Counted from the first letter of the stretch, positions 11,309 to 21,062 are shown. The stretch: DNA of 64,000 nt from Tranzscheliella williamsii (GCA_023212725.1 JALBYF010000001.1:372001-436000), one strand, 5' to 3'. The notes: generated by a model from the sequence alone, not told the origin. Program-made: numbers and translations.

Positions 11309-12150
11309 ATGGACCCTACTAAGATCAACACGGAGCTTTGCCCCGTCTACGCCCCCTTCTTCGGCGCCATGGTAAGTGCCACCCAGTAGCACATCCGCCA
11401 TTTCCGTTACCTGTTGCGTCGAGCTAGATGGCAGCAGTTTACCGCTGGCCTGTCGCACTTCTGCAGCCCTGCTCCTCCTCCAGCGGAAGTTGCAGAGCAG
11501 TCAAGGGGGGGAGAAGCGCTTGAGATCTGGTCCGAGTAGCATGCTGACATTACCATTTATTTGTTTCTTCGATCTTTCGTGGTTCCGGTACGAATAGGGA
11601 TGCACAGCTGCCATTGTCTTTACCTGTAAGTGATCTTGGAGCAACTACACGAGCAGTAACACATTCTGGAGATGGATTGCTGACCTTGTCATACCCATCC
11701 GTTGAATGCTTCGAATTGGTGTTGATAGGCCTGGGCGCCTCGTACGGCACCGCCAAGTCCGGTGTCGGTATCTCGGCCATGGGTGTGCTGCGACCTGACT
11801 TGCTTATCAAGTGTGTCATTCCTGTTATCATGGCCGGTATCATTGCGATTTACGGATTGGTGGTCAGTGTATTGATCTCGGGTGACATCAAGAGCCCAAT
11901 GTCACTCTACGCCGGTTTCATCCAGCTCGGCGCCGGCCTCTCGGTTGGTCTGGCTGGTCTGGCTGCTGGTTTCGCTATCGGCATTGTCGGCGATGCCGGT
12001 GTGCGAGGTACCGCTCAACAACCTCGACTGTTTATCGGCATGATCTTGATTCTTATTTTCGCCGAGGTTTTGGGTCTTTACGGTCTCATTGTCGCCCTGA
12101 TCCTCAACACCCGGTCTCAAGACAACCCTCTCGGCTGCTTCCTCGAATAA
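11309..12150 (+). CDS. VMA3: V-type H+-ATPase proteolipid subunit c
   Basis: Three exons: 11309-11371, 11598-11625 and 11729-12150, giving 170 residues. Exon 1 encodes the start and [11 protein letters not shown]. Exon 2 is only 28 nt and encodes GCTAAIVFT plus one base. Exon 3 continues [20 protein letters not shown] to the end. Both introns have GTAAGT donors and TAG acceptors. Four hydrophobic helices are visible, and [19 protein letters not shown] carries the proton-carrying glutamate of the last helix. The protein forms the rotor ring of the vacuolar/endosomal proton pump in the Vo membrane sector. The end ([14 protein letters not shown]) is slightly longer than in the roughly 160-residue yeast protein. 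The family match is unambiguous. Confidence 0.97.
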
Positions 12151-12635
12151 GCGTCTGCTTTGATGCTGGCGCGAGATCGTGGTTACGCTGTAGCAGGGCG
12201 ACAGCCTCGACCTGGACCGCGCCTTGGTTTATTTGCTCGTGCGTGGATGATGCACACTCGTTCTTGCTCATCCGCAACGGACGCAGCCTGCGAGCAGGAT
12301 TCACGTCCTCGCCCGACCAACCGACCGACCGACCCACCATCCTGTTGCACTTCCTCCGCACGCCTCAGAACACTCTTTGGCCGCGAACCCACACCACCAG
12401 TACAGGAATGTTGATATCCTCTCGAAATGCAAATGATCTCCTTCCTGTCTCGATATGCAGATTCTGGCGTCGCGGACGTTCCGCACGACACAAGCGTCTA
12501 CTAGGTTGCATACCGGGCAGGAGCACGGGCTGTCGCTGGCTAAAAAGACAACGGCTGGTTGAGCGCAGCGCGAGGTATCAGTGGATGTAAAAGTACAGAG
12601 GTGGACGGCACAGCACGGGGGAGCGGTAGGACGAT
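12151..12635. other. Intergenic between convergent genes
   Basis: A 485-bp spacer between the tails of V-ATPase subunit c and MED6. It contains a short ACCG run near 12316-12331 and nothing else that I can name. Confidence 0.5.
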
Positions 12636-13516
12636 CTAGGAGTGTCCTGGTTTTTGTTCGAGCGAGGGCGGTGAGGGTTGTGGGGAGTCTTTGTTGCTGC
12701 TGGGGCTGGTGGGGGGGTGGTTGTCGGCGGTGTGGGCGGGGGGGTGATCCGGAATGAGGAAGCGGCCGTGGTGGCCTCGGCGCGGGCTGAAGGCGGGGCG
12801 GGCGTGGCGCTGGGTGGTGAGCGAGGTGCGCAGGCCGTGTACCGTGGATTGCTGCGTGGGAAGGGGTGCGGTCTGGTTCAGCGCGCGTCACGGAGCGATG
12901 CAGGCGGGTGGACTTACGAGCCGTGTAGCCAGGACCGAGTACAGGTCGGGAGCCTGGTAGATCGAGTCATTGACAATGTAGTACGCAGAGAGCGGCGTCG
13001 CTGTGTGAGAGACAGAGTCAGGTGTGAGCCGCACTGAGGTAGCGTCGCAGCCGCGACGGATGCGACCGGGAGGTGGGGGTGGTGCGTACCTTGGGTGGGA
13101 GATGTGCGCCAGCGCTTCTGAATGACGAAGCAGAGCGGCGGGCGTGCGTGCACCAGGACGAACTCGAGCCCGGTAAAGCGGCGCAGCTCTTGCTCCTCCT
13201 GGCGCGCACCCATCCCGCCAAGCAGATTCTGCGTGCCGCTGGCGATGTTCTGCATCCGGATCTGCTCGTTGTTGCTGCGCCGGTCGAAAAACGGCGAGCT
13301 GGCAAAGTACGCCATCACATTGTGCTCGTTGAGCGGATGCTGCGGGTCGAACTTGCCCGCCGCCGTCGCAGCAGACGCACCGTCCTGATGCTGGACCGTC
13401 GCCGCCTGCGTCTGCAGCTGCGAAAGATAGGCAAGCAACTCTGGATTCTTGAACTGCACATGCAGCAGATTCGACGGCGCTGCCGACGCCCCGCCCGCAG
13501 CAGCTACAGCAGCCAT
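12636..13516 (-). CDS. MED6: Mediator complex subunit 6
   Basis: Three exons on the minus strand, 13516-13090, 13000-12918 and 12851-12636, give 241 residues. Exon 1 carries the MED6 hallmarks: HVQFKNPELLAYL, PLNEHNVMAYFASSPFFDR and SNNEQIRMQ, then LRRFTGLEFVLVHARPPLCF and VIQKRWRTSPTQ. Exon 2 encodes TPLSAYYIVNDSIYQAPDLY and SVLATRL. Exon 3 gives QSTVHGLRTSL and a Pro/His-rich tail. Donors are GTACGC and GTAAGT, and both acceptors are CAG. MED6 belongs to the Mediator head module that bridges activators and RNA polymerase II. The ATG at 13516 is the first methionine. The gene is divergent from the membrane-protein gene at 13978. Confidence 0.93.
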
Positions 13517-13977
13517 AATGGACACTCCCGCTCCGTCCCGGGCCTGCGCGCAGTGAGCAGATGCACTCGCGCTATCGATGTGATCCTAACACGCGCTTCG
13601 GCGACGCCGCTCTTCGCAATCGAGAAACCAGCGAGTATGATATAAGATCCCAATGACGAACACATGACACTTGACTGCCCGACGGTTTCCTGGTCAAAAT
13701 GGCCCACGAAGCGAGCAGCGATCTTACAACCACAGACGCGGTACCAGCGACCGCGCAAGCGTTTTTTGTGCTTCTTTTGTGCCTTGCCAAATGGTGCATT
13801 TCCAAACAATTGTGAATTATAAATGTGACACGGCATCGACGTCAGCAGCTTACTCGCTGCTCACCGTTGCCTTCGCCATCCTGCCACTGCCAACGCCTCC
13901 GTACGGCGCTTCTCTAACCCCCGTCTTCCCTTCCTCTGAGACCCGTGGAAGCTGCAGCGATCCGCAACCTCGCCAGC
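13517..13977. promoter_or_regulatory. Shared divergent promoter region
   Basis: A 461-bp spacer separates the starts of MED6 (minus) and the four-span membrane gene (plus), so it must hold both promoters. No clear TATA element is visible. The stretch before 13978 is pyrimidine-rich. Confidence 0.4.
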
Positions 13978-14869
13978 ATGTCATCCAGCCTCCAGTCACG
14001 TGCAAAAGGTGCTAACGATGGTCTCCTCCAGCAGTATGATGATCTGAATCAGCCCATGGCTACTGAGGACCAGGAGAAGATCATCAAAGACCTCAAGGAC
14101 AAGAATGATTCGAGCAACTATGTCTTCAGGGCACTGCTTCTCTTCATGGCCGTTCTCGTCTTCGTTCTGTAAGCACTTTTGCCATCGCAACGGGTGCTTT
14201 TCCTTGCCGTCGCTGACAACCACCCGCATCCACTTTTTGTATCGTCGCACCGACAGCTATCTGACGCCCATTCCGTCCTACATCGACGGCACGCATCCGG
14301 AAAACCACCTGACACTCTTCCATCACGGCGTCCACGTCATTGGTACTGAAGAGCATCTGACCTATCTGCCAGCATTCCCCATTTACATGTTCTTCTTTCT
14401 GTGCCAGGGCTATTTGCTTGTCCGCGCCAGCCTGGAACTGCTGTCTTTGATGGGCCACTCCCGTCTTCTCGCCAAGATCACGCGGCGGTCACCGGCAGCA
14501 TACCAGTCGCATCCCTTCGGCACGGCACCGGCCTGGATCGTGCCGACCCTCTCCGATCTGCGGTGGAGCACGGGCAACCAGATCAACCTCAACGAGCGAG
14601 CCGACCAGCCTGCCAAGATCAATTCCGACTCCAAAGCGGTCTACGACAGTCTCTCCAGCCCACGACTTCTCTATCTCTGGCTTCTCTTCCTCAGCTCCAT
14701 GCCCCTGCCCCTGCTCATCTTTGGCGCCGGCAACTTTTCCAACGCTGGCTGGTTCGCCTTGACCCCCGCCGTTTTGGGCGTCTTCCTCCTCGTCGAGACC
14801 TGGATCATGCGTTCCGAAAACGACTTGCTCGGCCTCAATGGACTCAAGTATGACCACAAGTCTGCTTAG
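13978..14869 (+). CDS. Four-span membrane protein of unknown function
   Basis: Two exons, 13978-14168 and 14257-14869, give 267 residues. The 88-nt intron has a GTAAGC donor, a CTGAC branch-like site and a CAG acceptor. The soluble N-terminus (SSSLQSRAKGANDGLLQQYD and so on) is charged. Hydrophobic segments are YVFRALLLFMAVLVFVLYL, LPAFPIYMFFFLCQGYLLV, LLYLWLLFLSSMPLPLLIF and ALTPAVLGVFLLVETWI. Between spans 1 and 2 lies a His-rich stretch (HPENHLTLFHHGVHVIGTEEH). I recognise no family. Continuity of the first span across the splice site supports the intron. Confidence 0.8.
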
Positions 14870-15239
14870 CCGCTTGCGCCTGTCCGCCAGTGCATCTGCC
14901 GCGGAGACCGAAGCATTCCCTCGCCTCTGTTCTAACGGAAATGTACTACCTAGAAGCATTCCATCGTACCCTTTTGCCACGCTACGGATGTGCAGACCCG
15001 ACGCGAAAGTTCTTCAGATGCTGCTTGCGTGGAGGCCCGGCGGCCTAGGTGGGTGTGATCCGGCTTTTTGTCTTGCTGCATATCGTAGCCTGAAAGACAG
15101 ACGGCCCGGCGCGATGTAGGAGCCGATACACCCTGCACTATAAAGCGCCGACGGTGCGGGTCTTGACCAGAGCCAGAGCTCGTCTCGCGGAATCGTCTAC
15201 TGCCGGTTCGTCTTAACAGATGTATGAGACGTGGAAAAG
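14870..15239. other. Intergenic
   Basis: No gene is seen in this 370-bp stretch between the membrane-protein stop and the tRNA-Ala terminator. Confidence 0.5.
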
Positions 15240-15247
15240 AAAAAAAA
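15240..15247 (-). terminator. RNA polymerase III terminator of tRNA-Ala
   Basis: Eight A residues on the plus strand give a T8 run seven bases beyond the 3' end of the minus-strand tRNA-Ala, as expected for polymerase III. Confidence 0.75.
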
Positions 15248-15254
15248 GACGAAT

Positions 15255-15356
15255 GGACCGTTGGGGGATTGAACCCCAGACCTTTCACAGTTGTATTTAT
15301 GGGTAGCCGTGGCTACTCATTGCAAAGCGAACGCTCTACCACTGAGCTAACGGCCC
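15255..15356 (-). tRNA. tRNA-Ala(UGC) with a 31-nt intron
   Basis: A full cloverleaf folds on the minus strand. The acceptor GGGCCGT pairs with ACGGTCC (one G-U). The D stem is GCTC/GAGC, the anticodon stem TTCGC/GTGAA (one G-U), and the T arm TGGGG-TTCAATC-CCCCA. The anticodon loop reads T-T-TGC-A, giving Ala(UGC). An intron fits after position 37, at 15290-15320, and contains a GTAGCC/GGCTAC hairpin. The mature body is 71 nt and CCA is not encoded. A T8 terminator follows. The pairing is fully consistent. Confidence 0.93.
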
Positions 15357-15500
15357 GACTTGATGTTGTTCGGATGAAAGTTAGCATTTATATATTTGAG
15401 CGTATAACCTTGCTTGGTTATTCTCCATTACAGGAGATCCCAGCCCGGTACGAGCAGCTAATCCTTCTGCTGCGGGCATGAACAAAGGGACGCACTCTTG

Positions 15501-15612
15501 AGCAGCATACATCCCTTTTTAGCAGCATACATCCCTCTTTAGCAGCATACATCCCTCTTTAGCAGCATACGTCACTCTTTAGCGGCATACATCACTCTTT
15601 AGCGGCATACAT
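15501..15612. repeat. 20-bp tandem repeat, five full copies plus a partial one
   Basis: The unit agcagcatacatccctcttt repeats with an exact 20-bp period from 15501 to 15600, and a 12-bp partial copy follows. The first three copies are nearly identical. Later copies differ at the same positions (cag to cgg, atccc to atcac), which suggests stepwise duplication. It lies about 145 bp from tRNA-Ala and 264 bp before the zinc-knuckle gene. Confidence 0.95.
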
Positions 15613-15875
15613 AGATAGGCGGGCACCACTGTATCCAGTACGACCGCGCAAATCGGGAAAAGAGCGTGCTATGAAGAGACGGGCCGTGGTTGTCACATTG
15701 CCCTTAGGGGTAGGTTACAGTCCACCCTGGGAAGGGGACGAGCGCCGTGCATGAACAGATGAAAAGTGTCAATGTCCTAATCACAATGCCTGTTGAAGGG
15801 CTCCTGCTTCTCTTGCACTGATCCATTCCCACCGCTACCATTCAGCCGCTTGCTTTCACCTGGAAGCTATCCAGC

Positions 15876-16910
15876 ATGTCGTCGACTGACAGCGACGAGA
15901 CTGACTTGCTTGACGTGCCCAGACGCAGCTACCGCTTGCTCTACACGAAACGGGCAAAGCCCTCGGTCACAGGTGAGGAGCTCTCGGAGGTACTTCAAGG
16001 GTATGGCCTGCCACCGCTAACAGTACGATGGAGGTTCGAGTCTCGCTTTCGACGCAGCCTGGCCAGTCACAGAGACATCTTGCTGGAGAACATCATGAAA
16101 GCCTGCAAAGCACTGTCTGTCCAGCCTGTCGACATCCTTTTTCCTCGCAACGACGGCCCAGACCAGTTCGTCGACGTCACCTTCGCCAAGCCTAGCGAAG
16201 TAGACATTGTCTGGGCTCAACACATGTCGTTCGATTTCTACGGCACCCGACTTAGCCGCATTGGGCGTGGTCTGGCCGCGACAAGGGACATGACGGTACT
16301 TTGTATCCAATTCCTGCCGGCGGAGACGGTACTCGACGATTTTATTGCGATGCTTCGGATGAACAAGAGGTTGAGAATGGCAGGTAAAATCGTCAACATC
16401 TGGGCAGAAGACAGCGCAGAGGCTCGCAAGTTCAACGGTCGTGTTTTTGTGTTGTTCCAGCTTGCCACCGTCCAGAACATGGTCTCGGTGCAAGCCAGAG
16501 TTTCGATTCCCGGCTGGCTCGTCTTCAATGACAAGGCGTACCTGGTCAGATTCCCGGGCCGCCCGGCCTGGTGCTTTCGGTGCCGCTATCGGGAGGATAG
16601 TACCTTTCACAGTATGCACACGTGCCCCGACAGCGTCTGCTGCACCTGCAAGAAGAAAGGCCATACCGCGGCTCAGTGTCCGATCAACGAGGAGAAATTC
16701 GCCATCAGAAACCGCAAGCTGAGCCCGCGACAGCAACAGCTGCAGCGTCAACAGCGGGCTGCCTCGCGAGCTAGAGCCTCGATGGAACGTCACTTCGCGG
16801 AGCTGGGCCTCGCAGAGGGAAGCGAAGAAGCCCAGCAGCTTGCTCGAGACTTTGGCATCATGGTGCTATCCTCTGAGGAAGAAGAGAGCCAGATGCCATA
16901 CCTGTTTTGA
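15876..16910 (+). CDS. Zinc-knuckle protein resembling LINE ORF1/Gag-type proteins
   Basis: Intact single-exon frame of 344 residues. Residues 85-230 look like an RRM-like fold (QFVDVTFAKPSE, VLCIQFLPAE, GRVFVLFQL). Two zinc knuckles follow: an atypical one with C233, C236, H245 or H248 and C250, and a canonical CX2CX4HX4C with C255, C258, H263 and C268. A basic Gln/Arg-rich helix (281-305) and an acidic end complete it. This order of nucleic-acid-binding fold, then CCHC knuckles, matches ORF1 proteins of non-LTR retrotransposons. No reverse transcriptase, poly(A) tail or target duplication is seen nearby, so it may be a domesticated copy or a remnant. A cellular RNA-binding protein is the alternative. 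Confidence 0.7.
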   Translation: MSSTDSDETDLLDVPRRSYRLLYTKRAKPSVTGEELSEVLQGYGLPPLTVRWRFESRFRRSLASHRDILLENIMKACKALSVQPVDILFPRNDGPDQFVDVTFAKPSEVDIVWAQHMSFDFYGTRLSRIGRGLAATRDMTVLCIQFLPAETVLDDFIAMLRMNKRLRMAGKIVNIWAEDSAEARKFNGRVFVLFQLATVQNMVSVQARVSIPGWLVFNDKAYLVRFPGRPAWCFRCRYREDSTFHSMHTCPDSVCCTCKKKGHTAAQCPINEEKFAIRNRKLSPRQQQLQRQQRAASRARASMERHFAELGLAEGSEEAQQLARDFGIMVLSSEEEESQMPYLF

Positions 16911-17179
16911 CAGCTGCCAAGCCAGCGACTGCATCGCATCTCGCGCAGCCTATGCCGCCTCGTTCGATGCAAAAGCTTCATAGCGAGCACAGCCAGCTCG
17001 CTGTGCTAACCACTCGTTCGAGAGTCTTAGAAAATGTCAACTCATCATTGTATACACGATTGGTCACTGCGAAGCGAGGTACCGTTGAAGACAGGTGCGA
17101 TGCGGGCTGTATGGTGGAGCATGGGAAAGGTCCGTTCAAGCAAGCATGTGCCCTGCGCCGATGCATGTGTTGGTTGGAT

Positions 17180-18109
17180 CTAGTGCGCGCTCGGGCTACT
17201 TTGCAAGCTTGCCATATGGCGTTGAACGCTGTTGGAGAAATCGTCTGCCGAGGATGACGACTCGTAGAAGGGGCCGAGGTCAAAGTCGGTGGAGCGGGCC
17301 GGAGGCTGGCTATGGCTTTTATCGGTGGTGATGGAGGCCATTGCGCTTTTGGAACGGGATGCGGCTTTCGGGCGTGGGGTGGGTGATGCTGTGAGGGTCT
17401 GGGCATGGTCACGCGGGAGCTTTTTGGTTTTTTTCGAGCATCCGCTTTCGGGCGCTATGACGTTGCCCACGGAGAGACGCTGTGTCTGGAGCGGGTAGAG
17501 TGTGTCGTTGAGCATGTCGCCGGCCTGGAACGAGCGGGAATTGGGGAGCGGCGAGGTCGAGTGGGTTTCTTGGCGGAGGGGCGTGTGGTCGATTTTGCCA
17601 AAGACGTCGCGGTCGTCGGCCTCGGCGGCGGTGGGGGTCTGCACCTCGGCGTGCGCCTTGCACGGCGGCGGAGGCGAGATGAGCAGTTCGCGCGACGGCC
17701 CCGCAGTAGGCGTGTCCTGGAAGAGCCGCTTCGACGACGGATCCTTGGCCTTGCGCCGAAACGGCGAGGTCAGCTTGCCGAACGAGTCGATGGCGATCGT
17801 GCTGGGAGACGACCGGGGCGACGGTGCCGGTGGTGACGTGGAAACGCCTTCCTCCTTGCGCGGCGACGCGGGCCGCATAGCTCCAGACGACGACCGCAGT
17901 GTCATGGCAGCGGTGGACCGCGTCAAGGAGCACTCGGATGGCAGTGCGCTCGCGTCGAACGCCGTCCTGGCCTTCGATGGCAGAAGAGCGGTCATTGCCG
18001 GCGAGTCAGATTGCGAGCCGACGGACGAGGCCGAGGATGATGATGCTGAAGACGAGGAGAGCAGGGCAAGGCCGCGGTCGATCCTGGCATCCAGATTTAG
18101 CGCCACCAT
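17180..18109 (-). CDS. Ser/Pro-rich hypothetical protein
   Basis: Frame of 309 residues on the minus strand with ATG at 18109 and TAG at 17180. The composition is dominated by Ser, Thr, Pro and Lys. Many SP/TP sites (SPRKEE, SPRSSPS, LTSPFRRKAK, QDTPTAGPS, DHTPLRQE) could be proline-directed kinase targets, which is inference only. I recognise no domain. A 237-codon frame lies antisense over the same DNA; I prefer the minus strand because its start has a good context and its composition resembles real disordered fungal proteins. Upstream exons cannot be excluded. Confidence 0.55.
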   Translation of the reverse strand: MVALNLDARIDRGLALLSSSSASSSSASSVGSQSDSPAMTALLPSKARTAFDASALPSECSLTRSTAAMTLRSSSGAMRPASPRKEEGVSTSPPAPSPRSSPSTIAIDSFGKLTSPFRRKAKDPSSKRLFQDTPTAGPSRELLISPPPPCKAHAEVQTPTAAEADDRDVFGKIDHTPLRQETHSTSPLPNSRSFQAGDMLNDTLYPLQTQRLSVGNVIAPESGCSKKTKKLPRDHAQTLTASPTPRPKAASRSKSAMASITTDKSHSQPPARSTDFDLGPFYESSSSADDFSNSVQRHMASLQSSPSAH

Positions 18110-18954
18110 CGCCTATATGTTCGGCGACGCCGTCTTAGTGGACAATCCGGGCGACAGCGTCAAATCTGCTGCATTAGCACTTCGGCTTGCGCTGAGAACG
18201 CTTCTAAGAGCTTGAAGGCTGGAAGCGACGATAACGCAAATAAGGTGTTTGCTACCATGCTCAGGAGCTAAGGCAGGATGTCTGTATTATAAAGTCAAAC
18301 GGCACTGCCTCTGGTCCGTTGGATGGATGGTGAACCACCGTGCAGCGCTGATGTTTGAGGTGATTCGCATGCAGGGTTTAGCTCAGGTGGCTCGGCCTCG
18401 TGAGTATGTTCTGCGAGGTGGCAGGCCGAGAACAGAAGCATGCACGGTTGCATGCATGAGCGAGGTTCGTCGACCGAGCAAATCCAGTTGACTTCAACAC
18501 AACTAGCTCAGTTCGTAATTGCATGTGATGCATGGCCTCGACCGACTTTCGATGAGAGCGCGTTTTCCGTTTCCACAGCGCGACAGCTCGCTTCCGAAAA
18601 AGAACACATCAAATTCGTCGACGCGAGCCGCATGTTTTGCAGTCACAGATCACAAGTCATAGGTCACGAGTCAACAAGTCCTAAGTCACAATCCCAACAC
18701 CGCGTCGCAAAGTGACGGATAACACTCACAAATCACAGCCAGTGCCTAGGGTGAGTTGCATACCACAGCCGATTGTGGCTCTGCCAACAGAGCGGGTACT
18801 TTCCCAGCTGTGATTGTATGCCTGTGACTGCGCAGTTGCGTTAGCTGGTCGCGTCTGGTAGAGCAAGCCTGTCGGTCGGGCCGCTTTTCTTCGGCACGTT
18901 CCGAACGTCGATCGGCATTGTCTCTCGCTCTTAGCGCGCAGCTGGGCTGGCGGT
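18110..18954. other. Intergenic with degenerate GTCA-type repeats
   Basis: An 845-bp spacer between two divergent genes, so it contains both promoters. From about 18638 to 18735 a degenerate motif of the form TCACAAGTCA recurs about every ten bases. No gene is supported. Confidence 0.5.
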
Positions 18955-20163
18955 ATGCCGCTCGGATCATCGCCAGAGATGGGCGATCCCTTCATGCTAT
19001 TACTCAGGCAGAGGGCCATCGCAGCACGAAAGAAGCTTGACATACCCGTCTCTACACATGAAGCGGCTTCTTGCGACTGGCCCCCGAGATTGGCCAGCCC
19101 TCCGACCGCTACCGAGTTTAGCGTGCTGGTCGACCGCCATGTCCCGGCCATCATCCATGGCTGTATGGAAGGCCGCCCGGGCCTTGCGAACTGGAGGGAT
19201 TCGAACTACCTGATGGAGCGGATGGGCCGCCATCGGAAGGTGACCGTGGCACTGACGCCAGATGGCAAGGCCGATGACATCGTTGCGCATCCTGACACCG
19301 GCCAGACCGTCTTCGCACTACCTTGCGAAGAGGACATGTCGTTCCCAGAGCTGTTCCAGCATCTTTCACGTCAGAATGGCGACGGCAGCAGCGACACAGA
19401 CGGTGCACCATCGCCTGTCGCTTACCTGCAATCGCAGAACTCAAACCTGAGCGTACAGCAGTATGGCGACCTCTCACCGTTGTTGTCGGACCTGCTTGTT
19501 CCAACAGGAGCCTCAGGCCAGGGCGAAACACGCAGCGATCTCCCCTGGGCGACCGAGGCGATAGGATACGCTCCGGAAGCGACGAACCTCTGGATTGGAA
19601 CATCAGCCTCTCGCACCTCAATGCATCGAGATTACTACGAGAATCTATTCACTGTAGTGCGTGGCTGGAAAGAGTTCACCGTCTACCCCCCATCGGAAGG
19701 GTGTTTTCTCTGCGACGATTACGAGTTCGACGTCCATCGGTATTTCAGATCCGCCGACGGCAAGGCACTCAGGCTCAGTCAGGATGCAAATGCGCCGCCA
19801 ACAAAGTGGATCCCGATCGATCCAACAGAGGCAAAGCATTCGGCGCGCAATGCCCCCTTCACACATTGCGACCTTAATATGGTAGGTCCGCAGCCATTCA
19901 CGCGTCCGCACAAGGCGAGCACCAAGTACGGCTACGCACTGCCTGCGCTCACTATCAGGGTGCTTCCTGGCGAGACGCTGTACCTACCGAGCGGATGGTT
20001 CCATCACGTGTCACAGCAACACGACTCGCAGCTCGTTTCCCTCGACGGAGAGCTAAAGGATGTAGGCATCTGCCTCTCCCTAAACTGGTGGTACGAGATT
20101 ACAGACGACATGGCGTTGCGCCTTAATGACATGGAGCTCATTTCGCACGACGGGCCCCTTTGA
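18955..20163 (+). CDS. JmjC-domain protein, JMJD7-like
   Basis: Single-exon gene of 402 residues. The cupin/JmjC core is clear: NLWIGTSASRTSMHRDYYEN (211-230) with the iron-binding H224-x-D226, then LFTVVRGWKEFTVYPPSE, KWIPIDPTE, and LPGETLYLPSGWFHHV with the distal His at 350 or 351, then LSLNWWYE. The order and wording closely follow JMJD7, a 2-oxoglutarate/Fe(II)-dependent lysyl hydroxylase acting on DRG GTPases in animals; the substrate here is unknown. About 70 residues rich in Gln, Ser and Gly between 130 and 200 form an insert not in the animal protein. The ATG at 18979 (MGDPF) is an alternative start. Confidence 0.88.
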   Translation: MPLGSSPEMGDPFMLLLRQRAIAARKKLDIPVSTHEAASCDWPPRLASPPTATEFSVLVDRHVPAIIHGCMEGRPGLANWRDSNYLMERMGRHRKVTVALTPDGKADDIVAHPDTGQTVFALPCEEDMSFPELFQHLSRQNGDGSSDTDGAPSPVAYLQSQNSNLSVQQYGDLSPLLSDLLVPTGASGQGETRSDLPWATEAIGYAPEATNLWIGTSASRTSMHRDYYENLFTVVRGWKEFTVYPPSEGCFLCDDYEFDVHRYFRSADGKALRLSQDANAPPTKWIPIDPTEAKHSARNAPFTHCDLNMVGPQPFTRPHKASTKYGYALPALTIRVLPGETLYLPSGWFHHVSQQHDSQLVSLDGELKDVGICLSLNWWYEITDDMALRLNDMELISHDGPL

Positions 20164-20575
20164 CAACGCCATGACCGGCGTGCTTGCCAGATAGCTAAGA
20201 GCCCACTTTCCCATGACGCGCGCAGCTTCCGGACTGAAGTGGTGCGCGTTAGACCCTTTCAGAGCGGCTCAAGCGTCGTCTAGGTGTGCTCAGGCAGCAT
20301 GACTGTGACTGGGATCGCGCAGCATCGCCTCCAATGATAAGGTCACTTCATCTGTTCCACACACTTGCCGTGCGCCTTCATATGTCTGGCGGCATAGATC
20401 CAGCGGAGGGTTAGTATGGGTGGGCCGCCTACCCCTCGGAACTTGTCGAGATGGCAAACAAAGGCTGCTTCTCATCACCATCTGCTTCAACCGCTGCTCA
20501 GTATGTCCTGCTTGGAAAGAATCCTTCTGCTGTCTTTTCTGCTGCACCTTGCTGCCGCAATCAGCCCGGTCAAAA
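20164..20575. other. Intergenic
   Basis: A 412-bp spacer downstream of the JmjC gene; no feature is seen. Confidence 0.4.
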
Positions 20576-21062
20576 ATGTCGCTTACTGCAGTGGGTAGTT
20601 TGTATTCCCCGACCGCCTGCCTTGTTGAGTTTGCTTACCAAACGTCTGTCGCCATGTCTACAGTCATGCCCAGACTCGTCGGGTCTTGTCACCAAAGAGA
20701 GGATTTTGACTCAGAGTACACTTTCCTGAGGCTGTGTCGAGACGATACCTCGTCCGACAGGCAGTTTTTTACAGTCTGGACAATGGACCGCATTCTCACG
20801 ATGGAAGAGGCTCGGCAGGTAAGCTAACCTCCCTTGACGGTGACAAAGAGCGACGACGGTGAATACACTTGAATGCTGACATCCTGTCCGGCACACTATG
20901 GCTGCAAATCTTCATATCCTCCCGCAATTGCCAAAACCGCGATACTAGAGAGTTTCTGCAATTCTTCGGGACTACAACTGTCCTACCGTGAAGCCTCACG
21001 ACATGGTCTGCAACACCAACGAGCATGACATTGCCGGTTTGCAATGTGAACAACGCGATTGA
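20576..21062 (+). CDS. Possible two-exon small hypothetical gene
   Basis: A tentative model joins 20576-20818 to 20949-21062 (118 residues). The donor is GTAAGC, directly after an in-frame CAG. The acceptor is the TAG at 20946-20948, and a CTGAC branch-like site lies inside the intron. The product begins MSLTAVGSLYSP, contains EEARQ at the splice, and ends GLQCEQRD. No family is recognised. The model would end 130 bp from, and convergent with, the DUF202 gene. The start and even the strand are uncertain. Confidence 0.3.

Noticed and set aside
16033..16043. GGTTCGAGTC, resembling a polymerase III B box
   Set aside because: It lies inside the intact zinc-knuckle frame and no cloverleaf can be folded around it.
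17502..18215. 237-codon frame on the plus strand over the Ser/Pro-rich gene
   Set aside because: It overlaps the minus-strand frame almost completely, its product has no domain, and such long antisense frames are common in GC-rich codon-biased DNA.
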